Part shown: positions 20,531 to 29,807 of the stretch, piece by piece
How the letters are laid out: each line of letters begins with the position of its first letter
Numbering within the stretch: position 1 is the stretch's first letter
Source of the DNA: Clostridium hydrogeniformans DSM 21757
GTDB lineage: Bacteria; Bacillota; Clostridia; Clostridiales; Clostridiaceae
Direction: 5' to 3'
Length of the DNA: 64,000 nt
Assembly: GCF_000686705.1 (NCBI RefSeq)
Contig: NZ_KK366004.1
Location: 430,364 to 494,363 of the forward strand
Position numbers and translations under genes: made by a program
The notes under the pieces: model-generated
What the model saw: only the letters and a program-made list of their open reading frames with translations
Database searches by the model: none
What the model was told of the DNA's origin: nothing

Positions 20531-20676
20531 ATGCCAATTAATAAAGTGTTAAAAACTTACCTTCCCCAGCAGTTAAATCTAGGAGAACTTATAATTACCA
20601 TAACTAAGAAAAAGCAGCTTGTTAAGTGGGTGCTAATAGCATAAGTGATATGGGAAAAATATATCGCTGTTTTTAG
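20531..20676 (+). pseudogene. yqeY: Remnant of yqeY (GatB/YqeY domain protein)
   Basis: Intact yqeY follows rpsU in many Firmicutes. Here only C-terminal scraps remain. One frame from 20531 reads LKTYLPQQLNLGEL (compare the family YLPKQLS..EL). About 80 bases later another frame reads VGANSISDMGKIYR (family VGA..SxxDMGKVM) with in-frame stops at 20623 and 20674. The N-terminal two thirds are missing. The call rests on recalled family motifs in the correct genomic position. Confidence 0.65.
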
Positions 20677-20734
20677 TACTATAATTATAGTGATATTTTG
20701 TAAGTTCGATAAATAGAATATTTGAATAATAAAT

Positions 20735-20770
20735 AAAAGAACTCACCATAGTGGGTTCTTTTTTCTTTGT
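20735..20770 (+). terminator. Strong intrinsic terminator after rpsU
   Basis: AAGAACTCAC pairs with GTGGGTTCTT (one wobble) around a CATA loop, followed by TTTTCTTT. Confidence 0.88.
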
Positions 20771-20990
20771 TTATTTTTAAGATTATAAATTATGTTTTAT
20801 AATTTTTCTAACTTGCTATGAATAAAAATTTAATATAACAACTTTAAAATCTTTAGTTAGATTTAGATAGAATTCTAATATAGTAAAAAAATATGTAAGC
20901 TAAGGTTCACCTTATACCCTTTTATATTTTAGTCATTAATTTAGGAAAGTTTTCATAAATTAATATGAAAATATTTTTAGGGGTGAGAGT

Positions 20991-21281
20991 ATGGAAGGAA
21001 AAATAAGAAAGGCTAAAGAGCATATAGCAGAGACGTTAGAGATCCCAAGTGATGTAATTTTAGATCTTCCAAGGATAATAATAACTTCCAATAAAGAAAT
21101 AACCATAGAAAATCATAAAGGAATCATAAAATTTGAAGAAGGGATTATAAAACTTAATTCTAAGATGGGGATTATTGCCATAGAGGGAAAAGATTTTGAG
21201 ATAGTTTTTATGGGAGGAAATACCTTAACTTTAAAGGGAAGATTTAAATCAGTGGTGTATGAAGGCTATGACAAGGTTTGA
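20991..21281 (+). CDS. yqfC: Sporulation protein YqfC
   Basis: 96-residue YabP/YqfC-family protein, recognisable by PRIIITSNKEITIENHKGI and the repetitive beta-strand pattern. In Bacillus yqfC belongs to the mother-cell sigma-E regulon. GGGGTGAG Shine-Dalgarno. It overlaps yqfD, its invariable partner. Confidence 0.88.
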   Translation: MEGKIRKAKEHIAETLEIPSDVILDLPRIIITSNKEITIENHKGIIKFEEGIIKLNSKMGIIAIEGKDFEIVFMGGNTLTLKGRFKSVVYEGYDKV

Positions 21282-22410
21282 TTTTATAAAAAAAGGCGTT
21301 ATAACTATAGAAGTTCAGAGTCTTTCTCCCGAAAAATTTATAAACCTTCTTTGGAATGAAGGGGTAAAGGTGAAAAATGCAACTAGATTATCTAAAGCCC
21401 ATTGGGTAATGGATTTGGATCCTTTAGATTATTCAAAAATGAAAAAATTATCAAAAAGTCATAAGGTGAAAGTAAAAATATTAAAGACTAAGGGTCTTAT
21501 AAGCTATATTGTTATGGTGAGAAACAAATTCTCTTTATTTATTGGAGGTATAATATTTTTAGTACTTATATATGGATATTCTTTATTTGTTTGGGACATA
21601 GACATAGAAACGGATAAGTATGTATCACCTTACGAGGTAAGGCAGCATTTATCCTTAGAAAATATTAAACCAGGTATTCTTAAGAGTAAAATAAATGTAT
21701 ATGATCTAGAAAAAAGATTAATGGAGCTTGACTCAAGGATAATGTGGGCAAGGGCTAGGTTTGAAGGATCTCATTTTAAAGTCGTAATAGAAGAGAGGCA
21801 GAACCCACCTAAAGGATCAGAAGAAGAAGAAAAAGTTAGTGGAGATATGGTAGCAAAAATGGATGGAGAAGTTTTAAGGGTATATACAACTAGTGGCACA
21901 TCTTTAGTTAAAAAAGGAGATATGGTAAAGGCAGGAGATGTACTAATAAAAGGCATACAGGGGAAAGAGGGAAGTACCTATGAGACTGATGCAGAAGGTG
22001 ATGTAATTGCAAAAACATTTTATGAGGATGAGGAGGAAGTTGTTTTAAAAGGCGTAAAAAGAGAAAAAACAGGAAATGCAAGTGAAAGTATATATATTCA
22101 GTTATTTGGAAAGAAACTTTATCTGAAAAAAGGGGAGGATAAATTTAAAAAATATGATAAAATAGAAGAGAGTGGGACTATATTAAATAAAACTTATTAC
22201 TATGAGATTAAGGAGAATACCTTTGAGCTTAGTGAAGAAGAGGTAGTATATAAGAAAAGTAATGAAATGGAAGAAAATATAAAAAAGAATTTAGATAAAA
22301 GCTCTAAGGTATTAGATAAAATTATAAATAAGTCTAGAGAAGATAATAAACTAACTATAAAAGTTGTTTTTGTTGTAGAACAAAATATAGCAGAGAAACC
22401 CACTAATTAA
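21268..22410 (+). CDS. yqfD: Sporulation protein YqfD
   Basis: About 380 residues. A short soluble N-terminus with WVMDLDPLDYSKMKKLSK, one or two membrane segments (about residues 88-110), then a long extracytoplasmic region with a FtsQ/POTRA-like WARARFEG and a biotinyl-lipoyl-like stretch (VKKGDMVKAGDVLIKG). In Bacillus this gene is needed for efficient sporulation. The ATG at 21268 is preferred; an in-frame ATG at 21259 is also possible. Both overlap the yqfC end, so translation is coupled. Confidence 0.88.
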   Translation: MTRFDFIKKGVITIEVQSLSPEKFINLLWNEGVKVKNATRLSKAHWVMDLDPLDYSKMKKLSKSHKVKVKILKTKGLISYIVMVRNKFSLFIGGIIFLVLIYGYSLFVWDIDIETDKYVSPYEVRQHLSLENIKPGILKSKINVYDLEKRLMELDSRIMWARARFEGSHFKVVIEERQNPPKGSEEEEKVSGDMVAKMDGEVLRVYTTSGTSLVKKGDMVKAGDVLIKGIQGKEGSTYETDAEGDVIAKTFYEDEEEVVLKGVKREKTGNASESIYIQLFGKKLYLKKGEDKFKKYDKIEESGTILNKTYYYEIKENTFELSEEEVVYKKSNEMEENIKKNLDKSSKVLDKIINKSREDNKLTIKVVFVVEQNIAEKPTN

Positions 22411-22430
22411 GTTAAAAGAGGGTGATAATC

Positions 22431-24491
22431 TTGAAGATAAAAGGAAAAATTAAGGGATATAGAGTATATAATAGAATATTAATATTTCTATTTACTTTTA
22501 TGGTTTCCTATGTACTTATAATGACCTCTTTGGTAACAAAGAAATATTCCTTAAGCCCAGGAGAAATAGCAAAAGTAAATATAAAGGCATCAAAGGAAGT
22601 TATTGATAATAGAGCAACCCAAGATAAGATAAAGCAGGCAGAAAAAGAAGTGACAAATCAATACACACAAAAACCTGAAGTCAAGAAAAGTGCCATGGAT
22701 AATTTAAGAGACTTCTTCTCAAAGCTAATATCTACAAAAGAACTTCAGAAGGAAGAAGCTGAGAAGGTTGCTGCTTTAAGAGGAATTAATGATATATATA
22801 TAAATGATGAGGAAATAGTGGCATTATTGAAACTATCTTTAGAAGATATAAAAAAGCTTGAGAATATTGTTTTAGACATAGGGAATCAAGTTTATGATGG
22901 AACCATAACCGAAGGAAATAAAGAGGATCTTAAAAAGGCTCAAGACTTTGTATCTAACAAGCTCTCTACAAGTAAGTATTCAAAGGGAATAAGAGAAATT
23001 GTCTTTAATATAATAAACTATCAATTAAAGCCAAACTTTTTCTTTGATAAGGAAAAGACAGAGGAACTTAGAAAGCAAGCTGTTAAAAATGTACAGCCTG
23101 TAATGATACAAAAAAATCAGATAATAGTAAAAGAAGGAGAGCCTGTAACAGAAGCACAAATAGATATATTAAAGGATTTAGGACTTTTAAATGATAGTGG
23201 ACTTGATTTTTATATCTATATAGGTCTAGGTGTGTTTATAGCCTTAATTCAGTTTATACAATGGTATTACTTATATAAGTATTTTAATGATACATTTAAT
23301 GATACAAGTAAACTTATTCTAATTAGTATAGTAAATTTAGCATCCTTGGCTCTTGCAAGAACCTTAAGTATAATATCACCATACTTAATACCTATTGCAT
23401 GTGCACCAATGCTATTAACATTGCTTTTAAATTATAAGGTATCTTTAACATTAAGTGTTCTAAATTCTATACTTATAAGCAGTGTAGTAGATTTTAACGT
23501 TGAAATAACGCTTATTGCAATACTTAATGGGGTATTAGGGGCCATATTAATAAAAAAGATGCAGCAAAGAAATGATATCCTTTATTCCTCACTTTATATA
23601 GCTGTAGTGAATATGATTCTTACCTTTACTATGGGAATACTTCTTTCTAACAACGTATTGGAAGTAGTTAAAAAATCAGGGTTTACAGGAATAGCAAGTT
23701 TAATATCAGCAGTGCTCACTATTGGATTTTTACCTTTCTTTGAAAGTACCTTTGATATAGTAACTGTGGTTAAATTATTAGAACTATCTAATCCTAACAA
23801 TCCATTACTTAAAAAAATACTTATGGAAACTCCAGGAACATATCATCACAGTATACTAGTTGCAAACCTTGCAGAGGTGGCAGCAGAGCAGGTAGGAGGA
23901 AATCCAGTCCTTGTTAGGATAGCAGCTTATTATCATGATGTAGGTAAAACAAAAAGACCATACTTCTTTAAGGAGAATCAAATTAATAGGGAAAACCCAC
24001 ATGATAAAATTACTCCTAATTTAAGTACACTTATAATAACCTCTCATGTTAAGGATGGTCTTGAGATGGCAAAGGAACATAATCTTCCTAAAGTTATACA
24101 GGATATAATTGTACAACATCATGGTACAACTTTAGTTAAATATTTTTATTATATGGCAAAGAATAATTCGGAGAATCCAGAAGAGATTAAGGAAGCGGAC
24201 TTTAGATACCCAGGTCCCATACCTCAGACTAAGGAAGCTGGTATAGTAATGTTAGCTGATGGTGTAGAGGCAGCAGTAAGATCTATAAAGGATCCAACCC
24301 AAGGTAAAATAGAAGAAATGGTAAACAACATAATAAAGGATAAATTAAATGATGGTCAGCTTGATCATTGTGATTTAACCTTAAAGGATTTAGATAAAAT
24401 AAGAAAGGCCTTCTTAAATACATTAAATGGTATATATCATAGGAGAATAGAGTATCCATCAGAAAGCAAGAAGCAAAATAAGGGAGAATAA
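22431..24491 (+). CDS. pgpH: 7TM-HD phosphohydrolase PgpH (c-di-AMP phosphodiesterase type)
   Basis: 686 residues from a TTG start that is well placed after AGAGGGTGA; an upstream GTG at 22422 overlaps that Shine-Dalgarno. Architecture: one membrane segment (about 12-32), a large extracellular 7TMR-HDED domain (40-260), seven transmembrane helices (265-455), and a cytosolic HD domain with [23 protein letters not shown] and VQHHGTT. Characterised relatives hydrolyse c-di-AMP. Precedes ybeY as in most Firmicutes. Confidence 0.92.
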   Translation: MKIKGKIKGYRVYNRILIFLFTFMVSYVLIMTSLVTKKYSLSPGEIAKVNIKASKEVIDNRATQDKIKQAEKEVTNQYTQKPEVKKSAMDNLRDFFSKLISTKELQKEEAEKVAALRGINDIYINDEEIVALLKLSLEDIKKLENIVLDIGNQVYDGTITEGNKEDLKKAQDFVSNKLSTSKYSKGIREIVFNIINYQLKPNFFFDKEKTEELRKQAVKNVQPVMIQKNQIIVKEGEPVTEAQIDILKDLGLLNDSGLDFYIYIGLGVFIALIQFIQWYYLYKYFNDTFNDTSKLILISIVNLASLALARTLSIISPYLIPIACAPMLLTLLLNYKVSLTLSVLNSILISSVVDFNVEITLIAILNGVLGAILIKKMQQRNDILYSSLYIAVVNMILTFTMGILLSNNVLEVVKKSGFTGIASLISAVLTIGFLPFFESTFDIVTVVKLLELSNPNNPLLKKILMETPGTYHHSILVANLAEVAAEQVGGNPVLVRIAAYYHDVGKTKRPYFFKENQINRENPHDKITPNLSTLIITSHVKDGLEMAKEHNLPKVIQDIIVQHHGTTLVKYFYYMAKNNSENPEEIKEADFRYPGPIPQTKEAGIVMLADGVEAAVRSIKDPTQGKIEEMVNNIIKDKLNDGQLDHCDLTLKDLDKIRKAFLNTLNGIYHRRIEYPSESKKQNKGE

Positions 24492-24493
24492 AA

Positions 24494-24994
24494 ATGATAT
24501 ATTTTGAAAATGAACAAGATTTAATGAACATAGATAATGAATTTGAAAGTAGTATTTTAAAAACCATAGATTTTGCTTTAAAAGAGGAAATTGGTGATAT
24601 TCCCTATGAAATATCACTGTTGTTTGTAGATAATGAAGCAATTAGAGAGATAAATAGAGAGCAAAGAGGAATAGATAAAGCCACAGATGTGTTATCTTTT
24701 CCACAGTTATTTTATCCTAAAGATAAGGTTTTTAAGGAGGTATACTTAGACCATGAATTTTCTCCAGAAGACTTGGATGGGGAAAACTTAGTTCTTGGAG
24801 ATATAGTCCTATCTCTTGAAAGAGCAGAAGAACAAAGGTTTGAGTATGGCCATTCTTTTGAAAGGGAGTGTTCATATTTAGTTGTTCATTCAGTACTTCA
24901 TCTTTTAGGATACGACCATATGAATGAAATAGAAAAGTCTAAGATGAGATTTCAGGAAGAAGAAATACTTAAAAAGCTAGATATGGCTAGGTAA
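24494..24994 (+). CDS. ybeY: Endoribonuclease YbeY
   Basis: 166-residue metallo-endoribonuclease in 16S rRNA maturation and ribosome quality control. The zinc motif [14 protein letters not shown] (H-x3-H-x5-H) is present near residues 136-147, and DVLSFPQ and LGDIVLSLE match the family. It starts two bases after the pgpH stop. A terminator follows. Confidence 0.94.
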   Translation: MIYFENEQDLMNIDNEFESSILKTIDFALKEEIGDIPYEISLLFVDNEAIREINREQRGIDKATDVLSFPQLFYPKDKVFKEVYLDHEFSPEDLDGENLVLGDIVLSLERAEEQRFEYGHSFERECSYLVVHSVLHLLGYDHMNEIEKSKMRFQEEEILKKLDMAR

Positions 24995-25038
24995 GAAATT
25001 ATTTTTAATAAAGTAACTAGTTAAAATTCATTAGTAAT

Positions 25039-25063
25039 AAAAAAGCCCAGTAGGGCTTTTTTA
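25039..25063 (+). terminator. Intrinsic terminator after ybeY
   Basis: AAAAAGCCC and GGGCTTTTT around an AGTA loop, then T-rich sequence. Confidence 0.88.
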
Positions 25064-25282
25064 TTATGGAGATATTAAATTAAAAAATAAAGTTTAATAG
25101 ATATCTTATATATGTTTAGAAGTGTATAGTTATTGTGTATAATTATATTAAGAGATATTTTGAAATATCTATAATATAATTATTTTATCCTAAAATAATA
25201 AGAGAAAAATACTATTGTTTTTTAAGAATTAGGACCGATATTAGCTATAAGTAGAATGATAAATTATTGTGGGGTGAATTAT

Positions 25283-25981
25283 ATGAGCATAAAAAAGTTA
25301 GTAGATTCTTTTAATCATGCTATAGAAGGAATAATATATACAATAAGAACTCAAAGGAATATGAAAATACATATGATGGCAACATTGCTTGTCTTGACAA
25401 TATGTTTCTTTTATGAACTTTCTAAGGTAGAGCTTTTAATAATATGCATAACAATAACCATGGTTATTGGAGCAGAACTTATAAACACGGCTATTGAAGC
25501 AGCAGTAGATGCAACTACTAATTTTTATCACCCTTTAGCTAAAATAGCTAAAAATGTGGCGGCAGGAGCTGTACTATTAACAGCTATTAATGCATTGTTT
25601 GTAGGATACATTATATTTTGGGATAAGATAACAGAAATAGTATTTACCACAGTAACTAAAATAAAGCAATCAGAACCTTATATGATTTTAATTGTGCTTG
25701 TTATAGTTTGTGTTGCCACCTTGGTCTTTAAAGCAATATATGGAGAAGGAACTCCCTTAAAGGGTGGTATGCCAAGCGGACATAGTGCTATAGCTTTTTC
25801 ATTGGCTACCATGGTGGCACTTATAAGTCAAGAACCAGTGGTTATAATGTTAGCATTTTTATTAGCCGTAATAGTAGCACAAAGTAGGGTGGACTCAGAG
25901 GTGCATTCTATATTAGAGGTTATATGTGGTTCTATATTTGGAATATTATTAACCCTTCTTATATTTAAATTGCTATCTTAG
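25283..25981 (+). CDS. dgkA: Diacylglycerol/undecaprenol kinase fused to a PAP2 phosphatase
   Basis: 232 residues from the ATG at 25283, which has GGGGTGA seven bases upstream; an ATG at 25256 gives nine extra residues without a good site. The N-terminal half is DgkA-type (three helices, GAELINTAIEAAVD catalytic segment at about 70-83). The C-terminal half is a PAP2-type membrane phosphatase (GGMPSGHSA at about 162-170 and SRVDSEVHS at about 199-207). In Gram-positives the kinase acts on undecaprenol; the fusion could cycle undecaprenol and its phosphate. The exact substrate of the fused phosphatase is inference. Confidence 0.88.
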   Translation: MSIKKLVDSFNHAIEGIIYTIRTQRNMKIHMMATLLVLTICFFYELSKVELLIICITITMVIGAELINTAIEAAVDATTNFYHPLAKIAKNVAAGAVLLTAINALFVGYIIFWDKITEIVFTTVTKIKQSEPYMILIVLVIVCVATLVFKAIYGEGTPLKGGMPSGHSAIAFSLATMVALISQEPVVIMLAFLLAVIVAQSRVDSEVHSILEVICGSIFGILLTLLIFKLLS

Positions 25982-26330
25982 AAAATATTTATTAACGTCA
26001 TCATTTTATTACTCCTTATAAACTAATACTTAAATATAAGAGTGAATCTTAGAAATACTTACTATATAGTTTATCTTAGACAAGAGTAGTACTTAAGTTA
26101 TGCAGCATATGTTTATTTTACAATCCATAGGATAAATTAAAGTATAATAGATAAAATAAATATATTTATAATAGCAGTATAGTATAAATGAAATTAAGTT
26201 ATAGCCTAATAAGGTAATGTTTTATATAAATTAGTTTTAATAAGGGTTATGACATTCACTTTTTATTGAAATACATATAAATAGTGCTATAATTTTATAT
26301 ACAAGATATAAAATTAGGGAGGTATATTTT
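25982..26330 (+). other. Spacer upstream of cdd
   Basis: About 350 AT-rich bases with no supported ORF. The only recognisable element is the cdd promoter at its end. Confidence 0.5.
26266..26293 (+). promoter_or_regulatory. Promoter for cdd-era-recO
   Basis: TTGAAA at 26266-26271, 16-base spacer, TATAAT at 26288-26293 with TG at the extended -10 position. Confidence 0.6.
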
Positions 26331-26732
26331 ATGAATTATGATGTACTAATAGAAAAAGCCATTGAAGTAAGAGAATTAGCATATGCTCCTTATTCAAAAT
26401 TTAAGGTAGGAGCTGCAGTCATGATGGAAGATGGTAGTATATATACAGGATGCAATATAGAAAATGCCTCATTTGGTGCCACTAATTGTGCTGAAAGAAC
26501 AGCTATATTTAAAGCTATATCTGAAGGGAAAACTACGGTAAAGGCTGTGGCTGTAATTGGAGATGTAAATTCTTATACCTATCCTTGTGGAATATGTAGG
26601 CAAGTAATAGTAGAATTTGCGGAAGGACCAGAAATTCCAATAATAATCATTAAAAATAAAAATGAATATATAAAAAAGACTTTAGATGAGATTTTACCAG
26701 GAAGCTTTAGTAAAAAAGACTTAGAACTTTAG
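26331..26732 (+). CDS. cdd: Cytidine deaminase
   Basis: 133-residue zinc enzyme converting cytidine and deoxycytidine to uridine and deoxyuridine. Zinc and proton-shuttle motif CAERTA (about residue 53) and PCGICRQ (about 86) are intact; APYSKFKVGAA is the substrate-binding signature. GGGAGGT Shine-Dalgarno. Starts an operon with era and recO, ten bases before era. Confidence 0.95.
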   Translation: MNYDVLIEKAIEVRELAYAPYSKFKVGAAVMMEDGSIYTGCNIENASFGATNCAERTAIFKAISEGKTTVKAVAVIGDVNSYTYPCGICRQVIVEFAEGPEIPIIIIKNKNEYIKKTLDEILPGSFSKKDLEL

Positions 26733-26742
26733 GAGGAAATGA

Positions 26743-27633
26743 ATGTTTAAATCAGGATTCGTAACGATAATAGGAAGACCTAATGTAGGAAAATCTACAT
26801 TATTAAATTACATTATGGGGGAGAAACTATCAATTGTTTCATCAAGACCTCAAACTACAAGAAATAATATACAAACGGTATTAACAGGAGATGACTTTCA
26901 AATAGTCTTTGTTGACACACCAGGCCTTCATAAACCAAGACATAAGCTAGGTGAATATATGGTAAAGGTAGCTACAGATGCCTTAAAGGAAGTTGATTTA
27001 GTATTATTCCTTACAAACCCAAGTGAGGGTATAAGTAAGGGAGATGAAATAATATTAAATCAATTAAGAGATGCTAAGGTACCAGTATACCTTGTCCTTA
27101 ATAAAATAGATGAAAATACCATAGAAAGAGTAGCAGAAAACTTAAAGGAGTATGGAGAATTCTTCTCATTTAAAGAGATAGTACCTATATCAGCCTTAAA
27201 AGGTAAAAATGTAGATACTCTAATAGATCTTATGAAAAAAGAACTACCAGAGGGACCACAGTATTATCCAAAGGAAATGATAACAGATGTTCAAGAAAGA
27301 TTTGTTATATCTGAGACAGTTAGGGAAAAGGCTTTAAGACTTCTTTCAGAAGAAGTTCCTCATGGAATAGCTGTGGATATAATACAGATGAAGAAAAGCC
27401 AAAATGGAACTTATCACATAGAAGTTGATATGCTTTGTGAAAAAGATTCCCACAAAGGAATAATAATAGGAAAGAATGGTCAGACCCTTAGAAAGATTGG
27501 GGAGTATTCAAGAAAAGATATTGAAAAATTCTTAAATGCTAAGGTTAACTTAAAAATATGGGTAAAGGTTAGAAAAGAGTGGAGAGATAACTCAATGCTT
27601 CTTAAGGAACTAGGCTATAAAATGAAAAAGTAA
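26743..27633 (+). CDS. era: GTPase Era
   Basis: 296-residue essential GTPase in 30S assembly. G-domain motifs [17 protein letters not shown] and NKIDE, then a C-terminal KH RNA-binding domain ([15 protein letters not shown], about 244-258) that binds the 16S rRNA 3' end. AGGAGG Shine-Dalgarno. Its stop lies 13 bases before the predicted CTG start of recO. Confidence 0.96.
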   Translation: MFKSGFVTIIGRPNVGKSTLLNYIMGEKLSIVSSRPQTTRNNIQTVLTGDDFQIVFVDTPGLHKPRHKLGEYMVKVATDALKEVDLVLFLTNPSEGISKGDEIILNQLRDAKVPVYLVLNKIDENTIERVAENLKEYGEFFSFKEIVPISALKGKNVDTLIDLMKKELPEGPQYYPKEMITDVQERFVISETVREKALRLLSEEVPHGIAVDIIQMKKSQNGTYHIEVDMLCEKDSHKGIIIGKNGQTLRKIGEYSRKDIEKFLNAKVNLKIWVKVRKEWRDNSMLLKELGYKMKK

Positions 27634-27646
27634 AGGAGAGATAACT

Positions 27647-28405
27647 CTGGCACTAGTTAAAACTTTAGGGGTTGTATTAAAGGAACAGGACTACAAAGAG
27701 AATAATAAGCTTCTGTGGATATATACAGAAAAGAATGGGAAAATAACAGCTATTGCAAAAGGGGCAAAGAAGAATAGTAATAAATTATTTTCAGCCTCTT
27801 TGCCCCTTACTTTTGGTGAATATGTCCTATTTAAAGGCAGAGGGCTTTATACTATAAGTGAAGGAAAAATTGTAAATTCCTTTAGAGGATGTTTAGATGA
27901 TTTAGAAAAGCTTACCTACAGCACATACCTTTGTGAGCTTATAGATATATCCATGGTAGATGATGAAAGTAATGCGGTGTTATTTAAGGAATTAGTTACT
28001 TCATTATATTTATTAAACTCTAATGCTTTGGATAATGAGATTCTTATTAGAGCCTTTGAAATTAAACTTTTAAAAGCCACAGGCTATGCACTAGATTTAG
28101 AGAATTGTTGTAAGTGTAAAAGAAGGCTTTCCTATTGTGATTATATAAGCCTTGCTTATAGTGGAGGGGTTTGTAATAGGTGTGAAAAATCCTATGGTAT
28201 TCCCATATCTTCTAGTACATATAATATTTTAAGATATTTAAATTTCTATAGTCTAGATAATATATATAAATTAAAAATAAATGATAATATAAAAAAGGAA
28301 CTATATTCCATTATGAAGTCCTTAATAGGGAGTATTTATCAAAGAAGGCCTAAAAGTTTAGATATGCTTGATATAATAAAGGAGAGTGGAGATAAAAATG
28401 AATGA
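27647..28405 (+). CDS. recO: DNA repair protein RecO, apparent CTG start
   Basis: 252 residues reading (M)ALVKTLGVVLKEQDY, matching the RecO N-terminal OB fold; C-terminal zinc-binding Cys in CCKCKRRLSYC and GVCNRC. RecO loads RecA with RecR. The frame opens at 27626 after a stop and has no ATG, GTG or TTG until a TTG at 27800, which would delete the OB fold. CTG at 27647 lies eight bases after AGGAG, exactly where a start is needed. A sequencing error is the alternative. The end overlaps the next gene by eight bases. Confidence 0.85.
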   Translation: MALVKTLGVVLKEQDYKENNKLLWIYTEKNGKITAIAKGAKKNSNKLFSASLPLTFGEYVLFKGRGLYTISEGKIVNSFRGCLDDLEKLTYSTYLCELIDISMVDDESNAVLFKELVTSLYLLNSNALDNEILIRAFEIKLLKATGYALDLENCCKCKRRLSYCDYISLAYSGGVCNRCEKSYGIPISSSTYNILRYLNFYSLDNIYKLKINDNIKKELYSIMKSLIGSIYQRRPKSLDMLDIIKESGDKNE

Positions 28406-28985
28406 TAATTCTTTAGAAAAATTAGATTTAATAATAGAAAGAACAGGAGTTTCCTATAAGGAGGCTAAAGAAGCTTTAGAATTTTCTATGGGAGATGTGG
28501 TGGAGGCTATAATATATATAGAAGAAAGAAAAAAAGAGAATCCTTCACCTATATTTACATCTCTTGAAGGATTTAAGACATGGCTTATGGAATTAATAGA
28601 CAGGGGAAACATAAGTAGGATAAGAATTAAAAAGGGAGAAAAGGTAATAGTAGATGTTCCAGTAAATGCAGGCCTTGCAGCAGGGTTTATAGGACTACTT
28701 TGGACACCGATTATACTTATAGGAATAGCTACAGCTACCTTAGTTACTCTTACTGTTGAAATTACCAATAATGATGGGACAGTTGAAGTTATAAATACTG
28801 TAGTAAAAAATTCAGCTATGGACTTAGGAAGCAAAATAAAGGATGTAGCAAGCGAAGTAAAGGATAAATTTATAAATAATAAAAAAAATTCTACTAACAA
28901 TGGATTTAAAGATGATGTAATTATGAATGACACTCCAGTATATCAATACTCTGTAAAATTCCATGATGATGAGGAGAATAAATAA
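28398..28985 (+). CDS. DUF4342 protein with UBA-like N-terminus
   Basis: 195 residues from ATG 28398 (GGAG upstream, overlapping the recO end). Residues 1-45 (IIERTGVSYKEAKEALEFSMGDVVEAIIYIE) look like a UBA/EF-Ts N-terminal three-helix fold. Residues 55-125 match DUF4342, with a basic strand (RIRIKKGEKVIVDVPV) and a glycine-rich hydrophobic hairpin (AGLAAGFIGLLWTPIILIGIATATLV). The tail is charged. Function unknown; membrane association and protein binding are suggested only by composition. Confidence 0.75.
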   Translation: MNDNSLEKLDLIIERTGVSYKEAKEALEFSMGDVVEAIIYIEERKKENPSPIFTSLEGFKTWLMELIDRGNISRIRIKKGEKVIVDVPVNAGLAAGFIGLLWTPIILIGIATATLVTLTVEITNNDGTVEVINTVVKNSAMDLGSKIKDVASEVKDKFINNKKNSTNNGFKDDVIMNDTPVYQYSVKFHDDEENK

Positions 28986-29100
28986 AAAATAAACAAAAAA
29001 ATATATACAGGAAAAAAATTATATTGTATAATATAAATAAGTTAATTGTATATCACATTTAAAATATAATATACACTAATTCCTGGAACATTAGAAAGAG

Positions 29101-29742
29101 GTGAGGGCAATTAAATTAACACCAAGACAAGAAGAAATAATAAGATTAGTAAAAGAAGGAGCACCAATAACAAGTGAATCCTTAGCATCACATTTAGGAG
29201 TTACTAGGGCTGCCTTAAGGCCAGATCTAGCAATACTAACCATGACAGGAATTTTAGAAGCTAGACCTAAAGTTGGATATATATATTCTCAAAAGCCCTC
29301 TCATAGCATGGTATATGATTATATAATTCATATAAAGGTAAAAGATGTAATGTCATCACCAGTTGTTGTTAATGAAGAGACTACAGTATATGATGCCATT
29401 GTACATTTATTCTTAAATGATGTAGGAACCTTATTTGTTGAGAATAAGGGAATACTTGTGGGAGCTGTATCAAGAAAAGATTTCTTAAAAATAGCTATAG
29501 GAGGAACTGATATTCATAAGGTTCCGGTTGGAGTTATAATGACAAGAATGCCAAATATAGTTTTTGTTGAACCAGAAGATACAGCTTATTTAGTGGCACA
29601 GAGAATAATAGATCATGAGGTAGATAGTCTACCTGTTATTGAGAGAGTTTTTGAAAATGATAAGGAGTCTTTAAAGATTGTGGGCAAAATCTCAAAGACT
29701 AATATCACTAAGTTATTTGTTAATATGGGCAAAAACAAATAA
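29101..29742 (+). CDS. ccpN: CcpN-like HTH-CBS transcriptional repressor
   Basis: 213 residues: N-terminal winged HTH (TPRQEEIIRLVKEGAPITSESLASHLGVTRAALRPDLAIL) and two CBS domains (about 80-135 and 145-205). It closely resembles Bacillus CcpN, which represses gluconeogenic genes and senses ATP/ADP. Adjacent to ppdK, whose product makes PEP from pyruvate, so it probably controls ppdK. The GTG start at 29101 aligns with the CcpN N-terminus, but the strong AGAGGTGAGG overlaps that GTG; initiation at a nearby ATT (29110) is an alternative. Confidence 0.85.
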   Translation: MRAIKLTPRQEEIIRLVKEGAPITSESLASHLGVTRAALRPDLAILTMTGILEARPKVGYIYSQKPSHSMVYDYIIHIKVKDVMSSPVVVNEETTVYDAIVHLFLNDVGTLFVENKGILVGAVSRKDFLKIAIGGTDIHKVPVGVIMTRMPNIVFVEPEDTAYLVAQRIIDHEVDSLPVIERVFENDKESLKIVGKISKTNITKLFVNMGKNK

Positions 29743-29807
29743 TAAGATAACTATAGGGAGGTTTCTCCCTTTAGTATATATTTTTTAAAAGCTAAAGGAG
29801 TGTTAAT

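Noticed and set aside
27800-28405. Short recO starting at TTG 27800
   Set aside because: It would remove the conserved OB-fold N-terminus and has no Shine-Dalgarno; the CTG start fits better.
28454-28933. 159-codon minus-strand frame opposite the DUF4342 gene
   Set aside because: No Shine-Dalgarno, no family resemblance, fully inside a real gene.
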